Shown piece after piece: positions 15,590 through 22,969 of a stretch of 64,000 nt of DNA. Each line of letters opens with the position of its first letter. Position 1 is the first letter of the stretch. Position numbers and translations under genes: made by a program. The stretch is from DASUAS01 sp963819475 (GTDB lineage Bacteria > Actinomycetota > Acidimicrobiia > IMCC26256 > DASPTH01). The stretch lies in NCBI GenBank assembly GCA_963819475.1, contig CAWFWE010000002.1:1054001-1118000 (forward strand), read 5' to 3'. Under the pieces are notes generated by a model. The model was given only the letters and a program-made list of their open reading frames with translations. It ran no database searches and was not told the origin of the DNA.

Positions 15590-16431
15590 TCAGGAGCGCG
15601 CCTCGAGCCACTCGCTCACCGTAGCCAGCACCGCGGGGTGCTCCGGCTCGTTGAACAGCTCATGGTGGACCCCGGCGTAAATCTCGAGCCGGAGGTCGGC
15701 GCTGCCCGCGCGCGGCGAGCAGCCGGCTGGCGTCCGCAGGAACCAGCGCGTCGTCGCCGCCATGCATGACAAGCATCGGGAGCCGGAGCTGCGGCGCCTG
15801 CCCGGGAATCCGGCGCGCGCGCGATCGCATCTCCGCGACCGTCCGGGCGGGCACCGGCCCGTGGCAGACCAGCGGGTCATCGCAGTACGCCTGGACCACC
15901 CGCGGATCGCGGCTGATCAGTATCGGGTCCACCGACAGCACCGGCTTCGTCGGCATGATCGTCCCGAGGATCCGGTACTTCGTGACGGCGAGGAACGAGG
16001 TCCTGGAACCGGCCGCGCTTGCCGGACCTGACAGCACGAGGCCGTCAGAGGAGTCGGGATGGTCGATCGCGTGCGCGATCGCGACCAGCCCGCCAAAGCT
16101 GTGGCCGAGCACGAACCTCGGTACACCCGGGTGCAGCGCGCACGAGTCGAGCGCGGAATTCCTCGAAGTCGTCGACCACCATCGAGAGGCGTTCCACGTA
16201 GGCACGACGTCCGGCCGACCGACCGTGGCCTCGATGGTCGAGCGCGTACACCGCGTATCCCTGCGGAACGAGCCTGTCGACCACGTTGCCATAGCGGCCG
16301 GAGTGCTCGCCGAGCCCGTGTGCCACAACCACCACGCCGCGCACGGCACCTTCGGGCACCCAGCCCCGCCAGAACAGCTCGAGTTCGCCCACGCCGGCGC
16401 GGACGCCTTCGATCGCCTTGCCCGGCGTCAC
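15590..16431 (-). pseudogene. Monoacylglycerol lipase-like hydrolase with two frameshifts
   Basis: Three successive frames make one alpha/beta hydrolase. The first (from GTG 16431) gives VVVVAHGLGEHSGRYG and VYALDHRGHGRSAGRRAYVE; the second gives RFVLGHSFGGLVAIAHAIDH (nucleophile elbow GHSFGG) and MLVMHGGDDALVPADAS (acid); the third gives YAGVHHELFNEPEHPAV (catalytic His) and the end. Each junction (GGG runs at 16126-16128 and 15705-15707, read on the minus strand) is repaired by removing one G. The GTG overlaps the stop of the upstream dehydrogenase. Either a real double mutant or sequence error; the reconstructed enzyme would cleave monoacylglycerols. Confidence 0.75.
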
Positions 16432-17414
16432 GGCCGGACCACGACCTTGATCGAGCCGGTGCGTTTGTCGGCGGCGGTCAGGAAGGCTTCTTGCACCCCT
16501 TCGAGCTCGAACTCGTGCGTCACGACCCCCCGCAGGTCCGACGGGCACGCCGCGAGGATCTCGAGCGCGGCGGCGAAGTCCGGCTCGCCATGGACGTGTG
16601 AGTAGCAGTTGGATCCGACGAGGCGGAGCTCGGCGAGCGACAGGTCGTACGCCGACATGGGCACCAGGTCGTCGTAGATGCCGAGCACCGCGACCGTCCC
16701 GCCGCGCCGGGCGCACGCCATCGCCTGTGCGAGGGCGCCGGAATGGCCGCCAACGGTCTCGACGACCACGTCGAAGTCGTCATCGCCTTCAACGATCGGG
16801 ACCCCGCCGAGCTCGAGGGCCAGCGCCCGCTGGTGCTCGTGGCGGGCCGAGAACCGTACTTCGCTCGCGCCGGCCGCTCGTGCCGCCACGATGCTCAGCA
16901 AGCCAACCGAACCTGCTCCGATGACCGCGACACGTGCGCCGGCGCGGAGCTCGGCGCGTCGAAGGGCGCGGACGCACACCGCGAGGGGCTCGGCCAGCAC
17001 GCCGAGATCGAGATCGACGTGAGGCGGCAACGGCCACGCGCACGCCTGCGGGACCGCGAGGTACTCGGCCATACCGCCGCGCGTCGTCACTCCGAACAGC
17101 GTGCGCTGGACGCACCGATTCGCATGTCCACGCTGGCAGTCGCGGCACTCGCCGCACCCGACGAGCGGTTCCACCGCGATCGGTGTGCCAAGCGCGAGGT
17201 CGACGCCGTCTCCCACCCCGTCGATCACTCCCGACACCTCGTGCCCGGGGACCAGCCCCTCCGGGGCGGCGAACGACCCGCCGAAGAAGTGGAGGTCGGT
17301 ACCGCAGATCCCGACGGCGTGCACGCGGACGCGGACCCAATCCGGCCGCGGTTCGGGAACTGGTCGTTCGACGACCTCGAGTCTTCCTTGGCCGTTCCAC
17401 ACAGCAGCGCGCAT
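16428..17414 (-). CDS. Zinc-dependent sorbitol/threonine dehydrogenase-like enzyme
   Basis: A 328-residue medium-chain dehydrogenase. Catalytic zinc residues are in GICGTDLHFF (Cys), VPGHEVSGV (His-Glu) and LAEPLAVCVRAL (Glu); the structural zinc cluster is CGECRDCQRGHANRC. The Rossmann motif is VIGAGSVGLL. The pattern fits polyol, threonine or 2,3-butanediol type dehydrogenases more than ethanol dehydrogenases. The ATG at 17414 begins the conserved MRAAVWNGQG. Its stop overlaps the GTG of the broken lipase gene, so both are one transcript. It diverges from a GYD-domain gene with only 39 bases between. Confidence 0.88.
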   Translation of the reverse strand: MRAAVWNGQGRLEVVERPVPEPRPDWVRVRVHAVGICGTDLHFFGGSFAAPEGLVPGHEVSGVIDGVGDGVDLALGTPIAVEPLVGCGECRDCQRGHANRCVQRTLFGVTTRGGMAEYLAVPQACAWPLPPHVDLDLGVLAEPLAVCVRALRRAELRAGARVAVIGAGSVGLLSIVAARAAGASEVRFSARHEHQRALALELGGVPIVEGDDDFDVVVETVGGHSGALAQAMACARRGGTVAVLGIYDDLVPMSAYDLSLAELRLVGSNCYSHVHGEPDFAAALEILAACPSDLRGVVTHEFELEGVQEAFLTAADKRTGSIKVVVRP

Positions 17415-17453
17415 CGTTATAGTTTCTCTCACGTTCGACGCCGGGGGGAACAC

Positions 17454-17750
17454 ATGGCGACGTATGTGATGCTGAGCACGTTGACCGACGAAGGTCGCAA
17501 GACGCTCAAGCAACGCCCCGAGCGTCTCGACGAGGTCAACAAGGAGGTCGAGTCGATGGGCGGCCGCGTCACGGCGCAGTACGCCATGATCGGCAACTAC
17601 GACTTCGTGACCGTGGTCGAGGCACCGAGCAATGAGGTCGTCGCCCGCATCTCGGTGGAGCTGGGCTCCCGGGGCACGTTGAACATCACCACCTTCCCGG
17701 CGATCTCGGTGAAGTCCTTCACCGAGATGCTGCGGAACGGGCAGGTCTGA
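17454..17750 (+). CDS. GYD domain protein
   Basis: A 98-residue single-domain protein: MATYVMLSTLTDEGRKTLKQ, then GGRVTAQYAMIGNYDFVTVVEAP and SRGTLNITTFPAIS. The central GNYDFV is the motif that names the GYD family, small ferredoxin-like proteins of unknown function. A GGGGGGAA ribosome site precedes the ATG, and TATAGT at 17418-17423 could be its -10 element. The next gene carries the same domain fused to an acyltransferase, so the two may interact through GYD-GYD contacts; that is inference. A third GYD gene is at 26.5 kb. Confidence 0.85.
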   Translation: MATYVMLSTLTDEGRKTLKQRPERLDEVNKEVESMGGRVTAQYAMIGNYDFVTVVEAPSNEVVARISVELGSRGTLNITTFPAISVKSFTEMLRNGQV

Positions 17751-17766
17751 ACGCAGGAGGTCGCGG

Positions 17767-18768
17767 GTGCCGCGGTTCGTCATTCTCTCCAAGTCGCTCG
17801 CCGACGGCGTGCGCGAGCCCGCCGATCATCCCGACCTCGAGAGCCTGCGCATCGAGGTCGAGGCGGCTGGCGGGCGCGTCGTCGACCAGTACGTCCTCCT
17901 CGGCGAGTTCGACGTGTGCAGCGTCGTGGACGTGCCGGAAGTGGAGATCGCCCATCTCCTCACGACCGTCGGACACTCCGAGCGCCTGCTCCTGCCGGCC
18001 ATCGACCTCGGCCTGTTCAAGCGGTTGCTGGGCCAGGCGGCCAAGACCGTCGGGCCGCACCGCTGGCAGGTGTCGTTACCGGCGCGCGCGGCCCGGCGGG
18101 TCTTGCGCGGCCACGCCTACACCAAGCCGGTGCGGAGATGGTGCCAACCGCTCACCGTCATCGGCCGCGACAACTTGGACGGACTCCGGGGACCGGCAGT
18201 ATTCATCGCCAACCACTCCAGTCACCTCGACGCCCAGGTGCTCCATTACGCCGTGCCGAACCGGTTCCGCAAGCGGCTGGCCATGGCGGCAGCGGCCGAC
18301 CGGTTCTTCGTGAAGGGCCGGAAGGGCATCACCAAGAAAGCGGCGTGGAACTCACTCGCCTACAACATGTTCCCCATCAAGCGGAGTGGCGGGCGGGCCG
18401 CGCTGGAGCACGGTGAGTGGCTGCTCGAGCGGGGCTGGTCGGTCGTGATCTTCCCCGAGGGCGGACGCTCGACCGGAGGCAAGTTCGCCCGGTTCCGGGT
18501 GGGTCCTGCGCTGCTCGCCATCGAACGGCAGGTGCCGGTCGTCCCCGTCTACCTCGACGGCCTCGCCGCGATCCGCCCGAAGGGGTCGAAGGCGATGCAG
18601 GCGGGCCCGGTCACCGTGAGGATCGGGAGACCGATGTCGTTCGCTGCCGGCACCGATCCGGCCGATGCCACTCACTCCCTCTACAAGGCGCTCACCCAAC
18701 TTCGCGACGAGGTGCACGTTCCCATCCGCGTCGTTGAACCGCGCCCACCAGTGCTCGCAGCTACCTGA
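17767..18768 (+). CDS. GYD domain fused to PlsC-type 1-acylglycerophosphate acyltransferase
   Basis: A 333-residue two-domain protein. Residues 1-95 are a GYD domain (MPRFVILSKSLADG, LLGEFDVCSVVD, RLLLPAID). Residues about 125-320 are a PlsC acyltransferase with the catalytic box NHSSHLD near 155, VKGRKG, and the phosphate-binding FPEGGRSTGG near 236, then VPVVPVYLDG. PlsC enzymes acylate lysophosphatidic acid or similar acceptors at the membrane. The fusion is uninterrupted and starts at GTG 17767, 16 bases after the free-standing GYD gene. This combination is one I do not know as a described architecture. The last eight bases overlap the convergent HAD gene. Confidence 0.88.
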   Translation: MPRFVILSKSLADGVREPADHPDLESLRIEVEAAGGRVVDQYVLLGEFDVCSVVDVPEVEIAHLLTTVGHSERLLLPAIDLGLFKRLLGQAAKTVGPHRWQVSLPARAARRVLRGHAYTKPVRRWCQPLTVIGRDNLDGLRGPAVFIANHSSHLDAQVLHYAVPNRFRKRLAMAAAADRFFVKGRKGITKKAAWNSLAYNMFPIKRSGGRAALEHGEWLLERGWSVVIFPEGGRSTGGKFARFRVGPALLAIERQVPVVPVYLDGLAAIRPKGSKAMQAGPVTVRIGRPMSFAAGTDPADATHSLYKALTQLRDEVHVPIRVVEPRPPVLAAT

Positions 18769-19588
18769 GCGCGTCCTCACCGTCGCGGAGCAGCCGTTCG
18801 ACCGCAATCGCGACGCCGTCGTCGGTGTTGTCAGCCGTCACGCTCGTGGCAGCCGCCTGCACCTGCGGTGACGCCTGACCCATCGCCACACTGAGCCGCG
18901 CCACCCGGAACATCTCGATGTCGTTCTCCGCGTCGCCGAACGCCACCACCTCGTCGGGCGGTATGCCGAGGTCGCCGCACGCGATTGCGAGCGCGGCGCC
19001 CTTGTCGGCGCCGGTCGCGGTCAGCGTGAGCAGGCGCTTGCCCGCGCTGCTGATGGATTCGACGAACCGCACGTCGTCGCCCCACTGCTCCCGCAGGTCC
19101 GCTTCCACCTGGCCGCAGACATCGCGGCCCTGAATGAGCACCATGCGAGGTCGACCGCCTTCGGCGCCGTCGGACAGGCTCTCCGCCTGACGCAGCCCCG
19201 ACGGCAAGCTTTCGGGGTTCCCGTCCATCTTCACGACCACGTCGTCATCGAGCGCGGCCCAGGCAACGCAGCGGTCGGCGTCGCAGATCCCGAACAGCGC
19301 GTCGACGAACTCGCTCGGGAGCCGGAGGTCGAGGAGGTCCTCGCCATCGCGCAACCGGCGCACCTGCGCGCCAGAGCACGCGATCACCGGTCCGTCGATG
19401 TCGGCGCCGGTGGGATCGAGCTCCCGCGCTGCCTGTTCGGCGAGCTGGTACCAGCGTGCCGTCGCCACGATGACCTGGAGACCGGCGGCACGCGCGGCCC
19501 GCACCGCGGCGACGTTCCGCTCGCTCACGTGCTCGTCGCGCCCGAGCAACGTCCCGTCGAGATCGAAGGCCAAGCCCCGTATGTCCAC
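18761..19588 (-). CDS. HAD-superfamily (Cof-type) phosphatase
   Basis: A 275-residue HAD-IIB hydrolase. Motif I is FDLDGTLLGRDE at residue 8, a motif II-like VIVATAR near 42, and motif IV FGDAENDIEMF near 220, with the C2B-type cap in between. These enzymes dephosphorylate sugar phosphates or flavin/nucleotide intermediates in the cytoplasm. The GTG at 19588 puts the DxD at the normal distance from the N-terminus; in-frame codons upstream overlap the promoter area of the divergent PHA synthase. Specific substrate is unknown. Confidence 0.88.
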   Translation of the reverse strand: MDIRGLAFDLDGTLLGRDEHVSERNVAAVRAARAAGLQVIVATARWYQLAEQAARELDPTGADIDGPVIACSGAQVRRLRDGEDLLDLRLPSEFVDALFGICDADRCVAWAALDDDVVVKMDGNPESLPSGLRQAESLSDGAEGGRPRMVLIQGRDVCGQVEADLREQWGDDVRFVESISSAGKRLLTLTATGADKGAALAIACGDLGIPPDEVVAFGDAENDIEMFRVARLSVAMGQASPQVQAAATSVTADNTDDGVAIAVERLLRDGEDALR

Positions 19589-19626
19589 GCTCGACAGAGC
19601 GTAGCCACATCGCGATACTGACCGCG

Positions 19627-20889
19627 ATGACGGACGCGGCGCCGAACTCCCCACCAGTCTGGAAGGCGTTCTTCGACGCGTACCACCAGAGCTTCGGCCC
19701 CGTGCTCGAACGCGCGACGCGCAGCGACGAGTTCGCTCGATTCGCCACCATGGGCATCCGGCTCGAGCGACAACTCCGCAGCTTCGGCGTCCCGCCCTCG
19801 CTGCTCCCGAGCGACTTCGTGTCGCGCGTGCAGGCCGCGAGCGAGCAAGTGCTCCTGCTGATGCGCAACGCGGTCAAGCCGCTCCCCCACCCTGAGGGTC
19901 CGGCGATAGCACAGACGCCGCGGGACGAGATCTGGGCCCGCGACCGGGCGACCCTCCATCGGTACCGCTCCGACCGGAGAAGCCACGCCACCCCGGTGCT
20001 GCTCGTGATGAGCCTCGTGAGCAAGGCCTACATCTTCGACCTGCGCCCCGGCAGCAGCTTCGTCGAGGTCCTTCTCGACCACGGGCTCGACGTCTTCATG
20101 CTCGACTGGGGGGTTCCGGACGAGCGCGACGCCGAGAACACCTTGGAGACCTACTGCGACGAGTACCTCCCGGAGGCGGTAACGGCGACGTGCGCGGCCG
20201 CCCGCTCGGACGAGCTCACCATGCTCGGCTACTGCTTCGGCGGCACGCTCGCGATGCTCTATGCGGCGGGACACGACGACGCACCCCTGCGGAACCTCGC
20301 GGTTGTCGCGACCGCCACCGACTTCACGCAGCTCGGAGCGATGAGCACGGTCCTTGCGACCGGTCGACTCGACGCCGACGACCTGGTCGACGACACCGGC
20401 AACGTCCCGGCGGAGACCATCACGCACGGTTTCCGGCTGCTCAAGCCGCTCGGCGACCTCGCTACGTACGCCGACCTCTGCGCCAACCTCTGGGACGACG
20501 ACTACTTGGAGTCGTACCAGGCGATCTTCGGCTGGGCTCGTGACCAGATCCCGTTCCCGGGCGCGACGATGCGTCAGGTGATCCGGATGTTCACCCGCGG
20601 CAACGCGATCGTGGAGGACACGGTGCGGTTCGGCGGGCGCCGCGTGCGGTTCGAGAACATCACGTGCCCGGTGCTCTGCGTGCTGTCGGAGCAAGACCAC
20701 ATCACGCCGCCCGAGGCCGTCGGCCCCTTACTGGAGCTGGTCGGCTCGAAGGACACGACGGAGCTGAGATTCCCGTCCGGTCACGTGGGCCTCATCGTGG
20801 GGCGCACGGCCGTACGCCGGAACATGCCAGCGATCGCAGACTGGATCGCCGAGCGATCATCCGGAGCCCGCGTGGCGGGCTCCGGATGA
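19627..20889 (+). CDS. phaC: Polyhydroxyalkanoate synthase (PhaC-like)
   Basis: A 420-residue alpha/beta-hydrolase-fold PHA polymerase. The lipase-like box is GYCFGGT near residue 200, with Cys as nucleophile; the acid is in SEQDHITPPEA near 358 and the His in PSGHVGLIVG near 387. The N-terminal 110 residues are a helical extension. It polymerises hydroxyacyl-CoA into storage granules. A phasin gene converges on it. Its last codons and stop lie within a 15-bp perfect inverted repeat. Length is nearer class III/IV than class I enzymes but no PhaE or PhaR partner is visible. Confidence 0.9.
   Translation: MTDAAPNSPPVWKAFFDAYHQSFGPVLERATRSDEFARFATMGIRLERQLRSFGVPPSLLPSDFVSRVQAASEQVLLLMRNAVKPLPHPEGPAIAQTPRDEIWARDRATLHRYRSDRRSHATPVLLVMSLVSKAYIFDLRPGSSFVEVLLDHGLDVFMLDWGVPDERDAENTLETYCDEYLPEAVTATCAAARSDELTMLGYCFGGTLAMLYAAGHDDAPLRNLAVVATATDFTQLGAMSTVLATGRLDADDLVDDTGNVPAETITHGFRLLKPLGDLATYADLCANLWDDDYLESYQAIFGWARDQIPFPGATMRQVIRMFTRGNAIVEDTVRFGGRRVRFENITCPVLCVLSEQDHITPPEAVGPLLELVGSKDTTELRFPSGHVGLIVGRTAVRRNMPAIADWIAERSSGARVAGSG
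20857..20889. terminator. Bidirectional hairpin overlapping the phaC stop codon
   Basis: Fifteen bases (20857-20871, starting TCATCCGGAG) are perfectly complementary to 20875-20889, with a three-base GTG loop. The right arm ends with the TGA stop of the PHA synthase, and the convergent phasin gene stops 14 bases further on. It encodes the final residues of the synthase and would fold in either transcript. There is no T-run, as is common in high-GC terminators. Confidence 0.7.
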
Positions 20890-20902
20890 CGTCGGAGGTT
20901 CC

Positions 20903-21193
20903 TCAGCTGGCTGGGGCGAGGACGTCGAGCAGACGGTTGGCGAACTCGCGCTGCGCGGCGAGCAGCTCGTCGTAGACCGCGTTGGTCTTCTTCGCCTGCT
21001 CACGCACCTCGGCGGCATACGTCGCCGGCACCGGGTAGAGCTTGCCGACCTGCTCGGCCCAGAGCGTGGCGGCATCGAGGGCGACCTTCTGCTGCGCCTT
21101 CACCGAGGCGATGAACTGCGACTCGGCGGCTTCGGCCAGCTCCTGCTGCGCTGACGCGAACTGCTCCGACTGGGTCTTGGTGGCGGCGGCCAT
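20903..21193 (-). CDS. Phasin-like PHA granule protein
   Basis: A 96-residue, Ala-rich amphipathic helical protein: MAAATKTQSEQFASAQQELA, a middle KVALDAATLWAEQVGKLYP and KKTNAVYDELLAAQREFANR. The composition and length fit actinobacterial phasins, which coat polyester granules. Convergence with the PHA synthase supports this. The start at 21193 is chosen because AGGAG lies nine bases upstream. An AT-rich promoter precedes it. It could alternatively be a generic coiled-coil protein, but context makes phasin the best call. Confidence 0.78.
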   Translation of the reverse strand: MAAATKTQSEQFASAQQELAEAAESQFIASVKAQQKVALDAATLWAEQVGKLYPVPATYAAEVREQAKKTNAVYDELLAAQREFANRLLDVLAPAS

Positions 21194-21224
21194 AGGGAAT
21201 TCTCCTGAGCTCGAGGGATAGGTA

Positions 21225-21254
21225 AACATACCACATAGTCGATCGATATATCAA
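21225..21254 (-). promoter_or_regulatory. Sigma-70-type promoter of the phasin gene
   Basis: On the minus strand TTGATA (21254-21249) is followed after 18 bases by TATGTT (21230-21225). The stretch is strikingly AT-rich for this window (GATCGATATATCAAG on the plus strand). Transcription would begin near 21218, leaving about 25 bases of leader with AGGAG before the ATG at 21193. Confidence 0.5.
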
Positions 21255-21297
21255 GCACACGGTGCGGAAGGGTGCTCTCGGGTACGAGAACCGCCCT

Positions 21298-22080
21298 ATG
21301 CTGCGCGAGGTGGGGGGAAAAGGATTCGCAGCACCGTCACCGACGCTGCTGTTCATGGAGTATCGGACGCTGCCCGAGTTCAGCGCCTTCATGGCCGCGT
21401 GGCCGACGCTGTTGTTGGCGCCGCGGGGCCGCGGCCGCCCGGTGCTCGTGCTTCCGCCGTTCGGGACGTCCGACCGGTACACACAACCGCTCCGGCTTCT
21501 GCTACAGACGCTCGGCTACCGCGCCGAAGGGTGGGAGCTCGGCCACAACCTCGGCCGCACCCCTGCCGTCGTCGACGGAATCCCGCGGCGACTGCTCGAG
21601 CTCTCCGACGTCACTGGCATGCCGGTGAGCATCATCGGCTGGAGCATGGGCGGCGTTCTCGCTCGAGAGCTCGCCCGTGAGTACCCCGACTCGGTGCGCC
21701 AGGTCATCGGTCTCGGCGCGCCGTTCCGGCTGCGCCACGACGATGCTGACAAGAGCAACGCGTCGATGCTCTACGAGATGGTCCGTGCGCTGCAGGCCGA
21801 GCCGAGCGCATCGATGCTCCTGCACGAGCACGAACGCGGCCCGATGCTGGTGCCTTCGACCTCGATCTTCTCCCGGTCCGATGGCGTGGTCAGCTGGCGG
21901 GCGTGCATCGACGACGACCGACCACGCGCGGAGAACATCGAGGTCGTCGGCAGCCACTGTGGGCTCGGCCACAATCCGGCCGCGGTCGTCGCAGTGCTCG
22001 ACCGCCTGGGCCAGCCCGACGGTGAGTGGGCACCCTTCGCGCCGCCGCGTGGAAGCGAGTACCTCTACCCCGCGGCCTGA
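21298..22080 (+). CDS. Alpha/beta hydrolase
   Basis: About 260 residues. The core includes GRPVLVLPPFGTSDRYT, a nucleophile elbow IIGWSMGGVLARELA (GWSMG) near residue 125, and SRSDGVVSW plus GSHCGLGHNP supplying candidate acid and His. It resembles lipases/esterases and PHA depolymerase-like hydrolases. It is next to the PHA synthase/phasin pair, so a role in mobilising stored polyester or acyl chains is possible. ATG 21298 is preferred over ATG 21355; neither has a strong ribosome site. The 3' end overlaps the convergent hydrolase gene by 16 bases. Confidence 0.72.
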   Translation: MLREVGGKGFAAPSPTLLFMEYRTLPEFSAFMAAWPTLLLAPRGRGRPVLVLPPFGTSDRYTQPLRLLLQTLGYRAEGWELGHNLGRTPAVVDGIPRRLLELSDVTGMPVSIIGWSMGGVLARELAREYPDSVRQVIGLGAPFRLRHDDADKSNASMLYEMVRALQAEPSASMLLHEHERGPMLVPSTSIFSRSDGVVSWRACIDDDRPRAENIEVVGSHCGLGHNPAAVVAVLDRLGQPDGEWAPFAPPRGSEYLYPAA

Positions 22081-22965
22081 CGTTCGCGCTCGACGCCCGA
22101 CACGAGCTGCGCGATCGCGTCGACGAGGCGAGGCCAGACCACGACGGGGAGGTCGTGACCCGCTTCCTCGAGGACGAGCAACCGTGCGCCGGGCACCAGC
22201 TCGGCCGTGCGCTCGCCGCCTGACGGACCGACCAACGTGTCCTGGGCGCCATGGACGACGAGCGCGGGCACACGCAAACTGCGTAGGTCGTCGGCCCGTC
22301 CGGGCGCCGACGACAGCGCCGCGAACTGCCGCGACGAGCCCGCCGGGCTGAACGCTCGGTCGAAAGCCGTCGACGCACGGGCCCGCGTGCGGGCGTCATC
22401 GGCATGGGTCTTGGTCCCCGCGGCGCGTGCGATGCGCAGCAGGTGCTCGACGTACTGCGCCGCGGTCCGTCGGTGGCGGCCCGAGCAGCGCCGCCAGCGT
22501 CGATGGCGTGCCCTGGCCGTACTCCGGCTCCCCCGTCGACGACATCACCGAGATCAAGCTCCGTGTGCGCTCGGGGTGTTCGATCGCCATCACCTGCGCG
22601 ATCATGCCGCCCATCGAAGCGCCCATCACGTGCGCGCTCCCGACCCCTTCGGCGTCGAGCACCGCGAAGGCGTCGTCCGCCATGTCAACGACCGAGTACG
22701 GCGCCGGCGGCGGCTGACGCCCGGCCAGCCGATCGGCCATCGCCTGCACCACGGGATACGGCTGGGCGGCGAGATGCGTCGACAGTCCGCAGTCGCGGTT
22801 GTCGAAGCGGATCACGAAGAGCCCGCGGTCTGCGAGCATTTCGCACAGCTCCGCGTCCCAGAAGATCAGCTGCATCGCGTAGCCGGCAACCAGCAGCAGC
22901 GCGGGATCGTCGCGACCACCGAACGTCTCGTACTCCAGCTCGATGCCGTCGGCTGGAGCGCGCAT
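22065..22965 (-). pseudogene. Alpha/beta hydrolase with one frameshift
   Basis: The first 165 codons read as a hydrolase: LLLVAGYAMQLIFWDAELC, FVIRFDNRDCGLS, and the elbow VMGASMGGMIAQVMA. At about 22461 the frame breaks; continuing one base later gives QYVEHLLRIARAAG, then VPALVVHGAQDTLVGPSGG (acid) and EEAGHDLPVVVWPRL (catalytic His). Removing a single G from the GG at 22460-22461 (minus strand) restores a protein of about 300 residues. It lies four bases after the FadD-type ligase on the same strand. It is a broken gene or a sequence error; the same kind of change occurs in the lipase near 16 kb. Confidence 0.75.
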
Positions 22966-22969
22966 CGAT

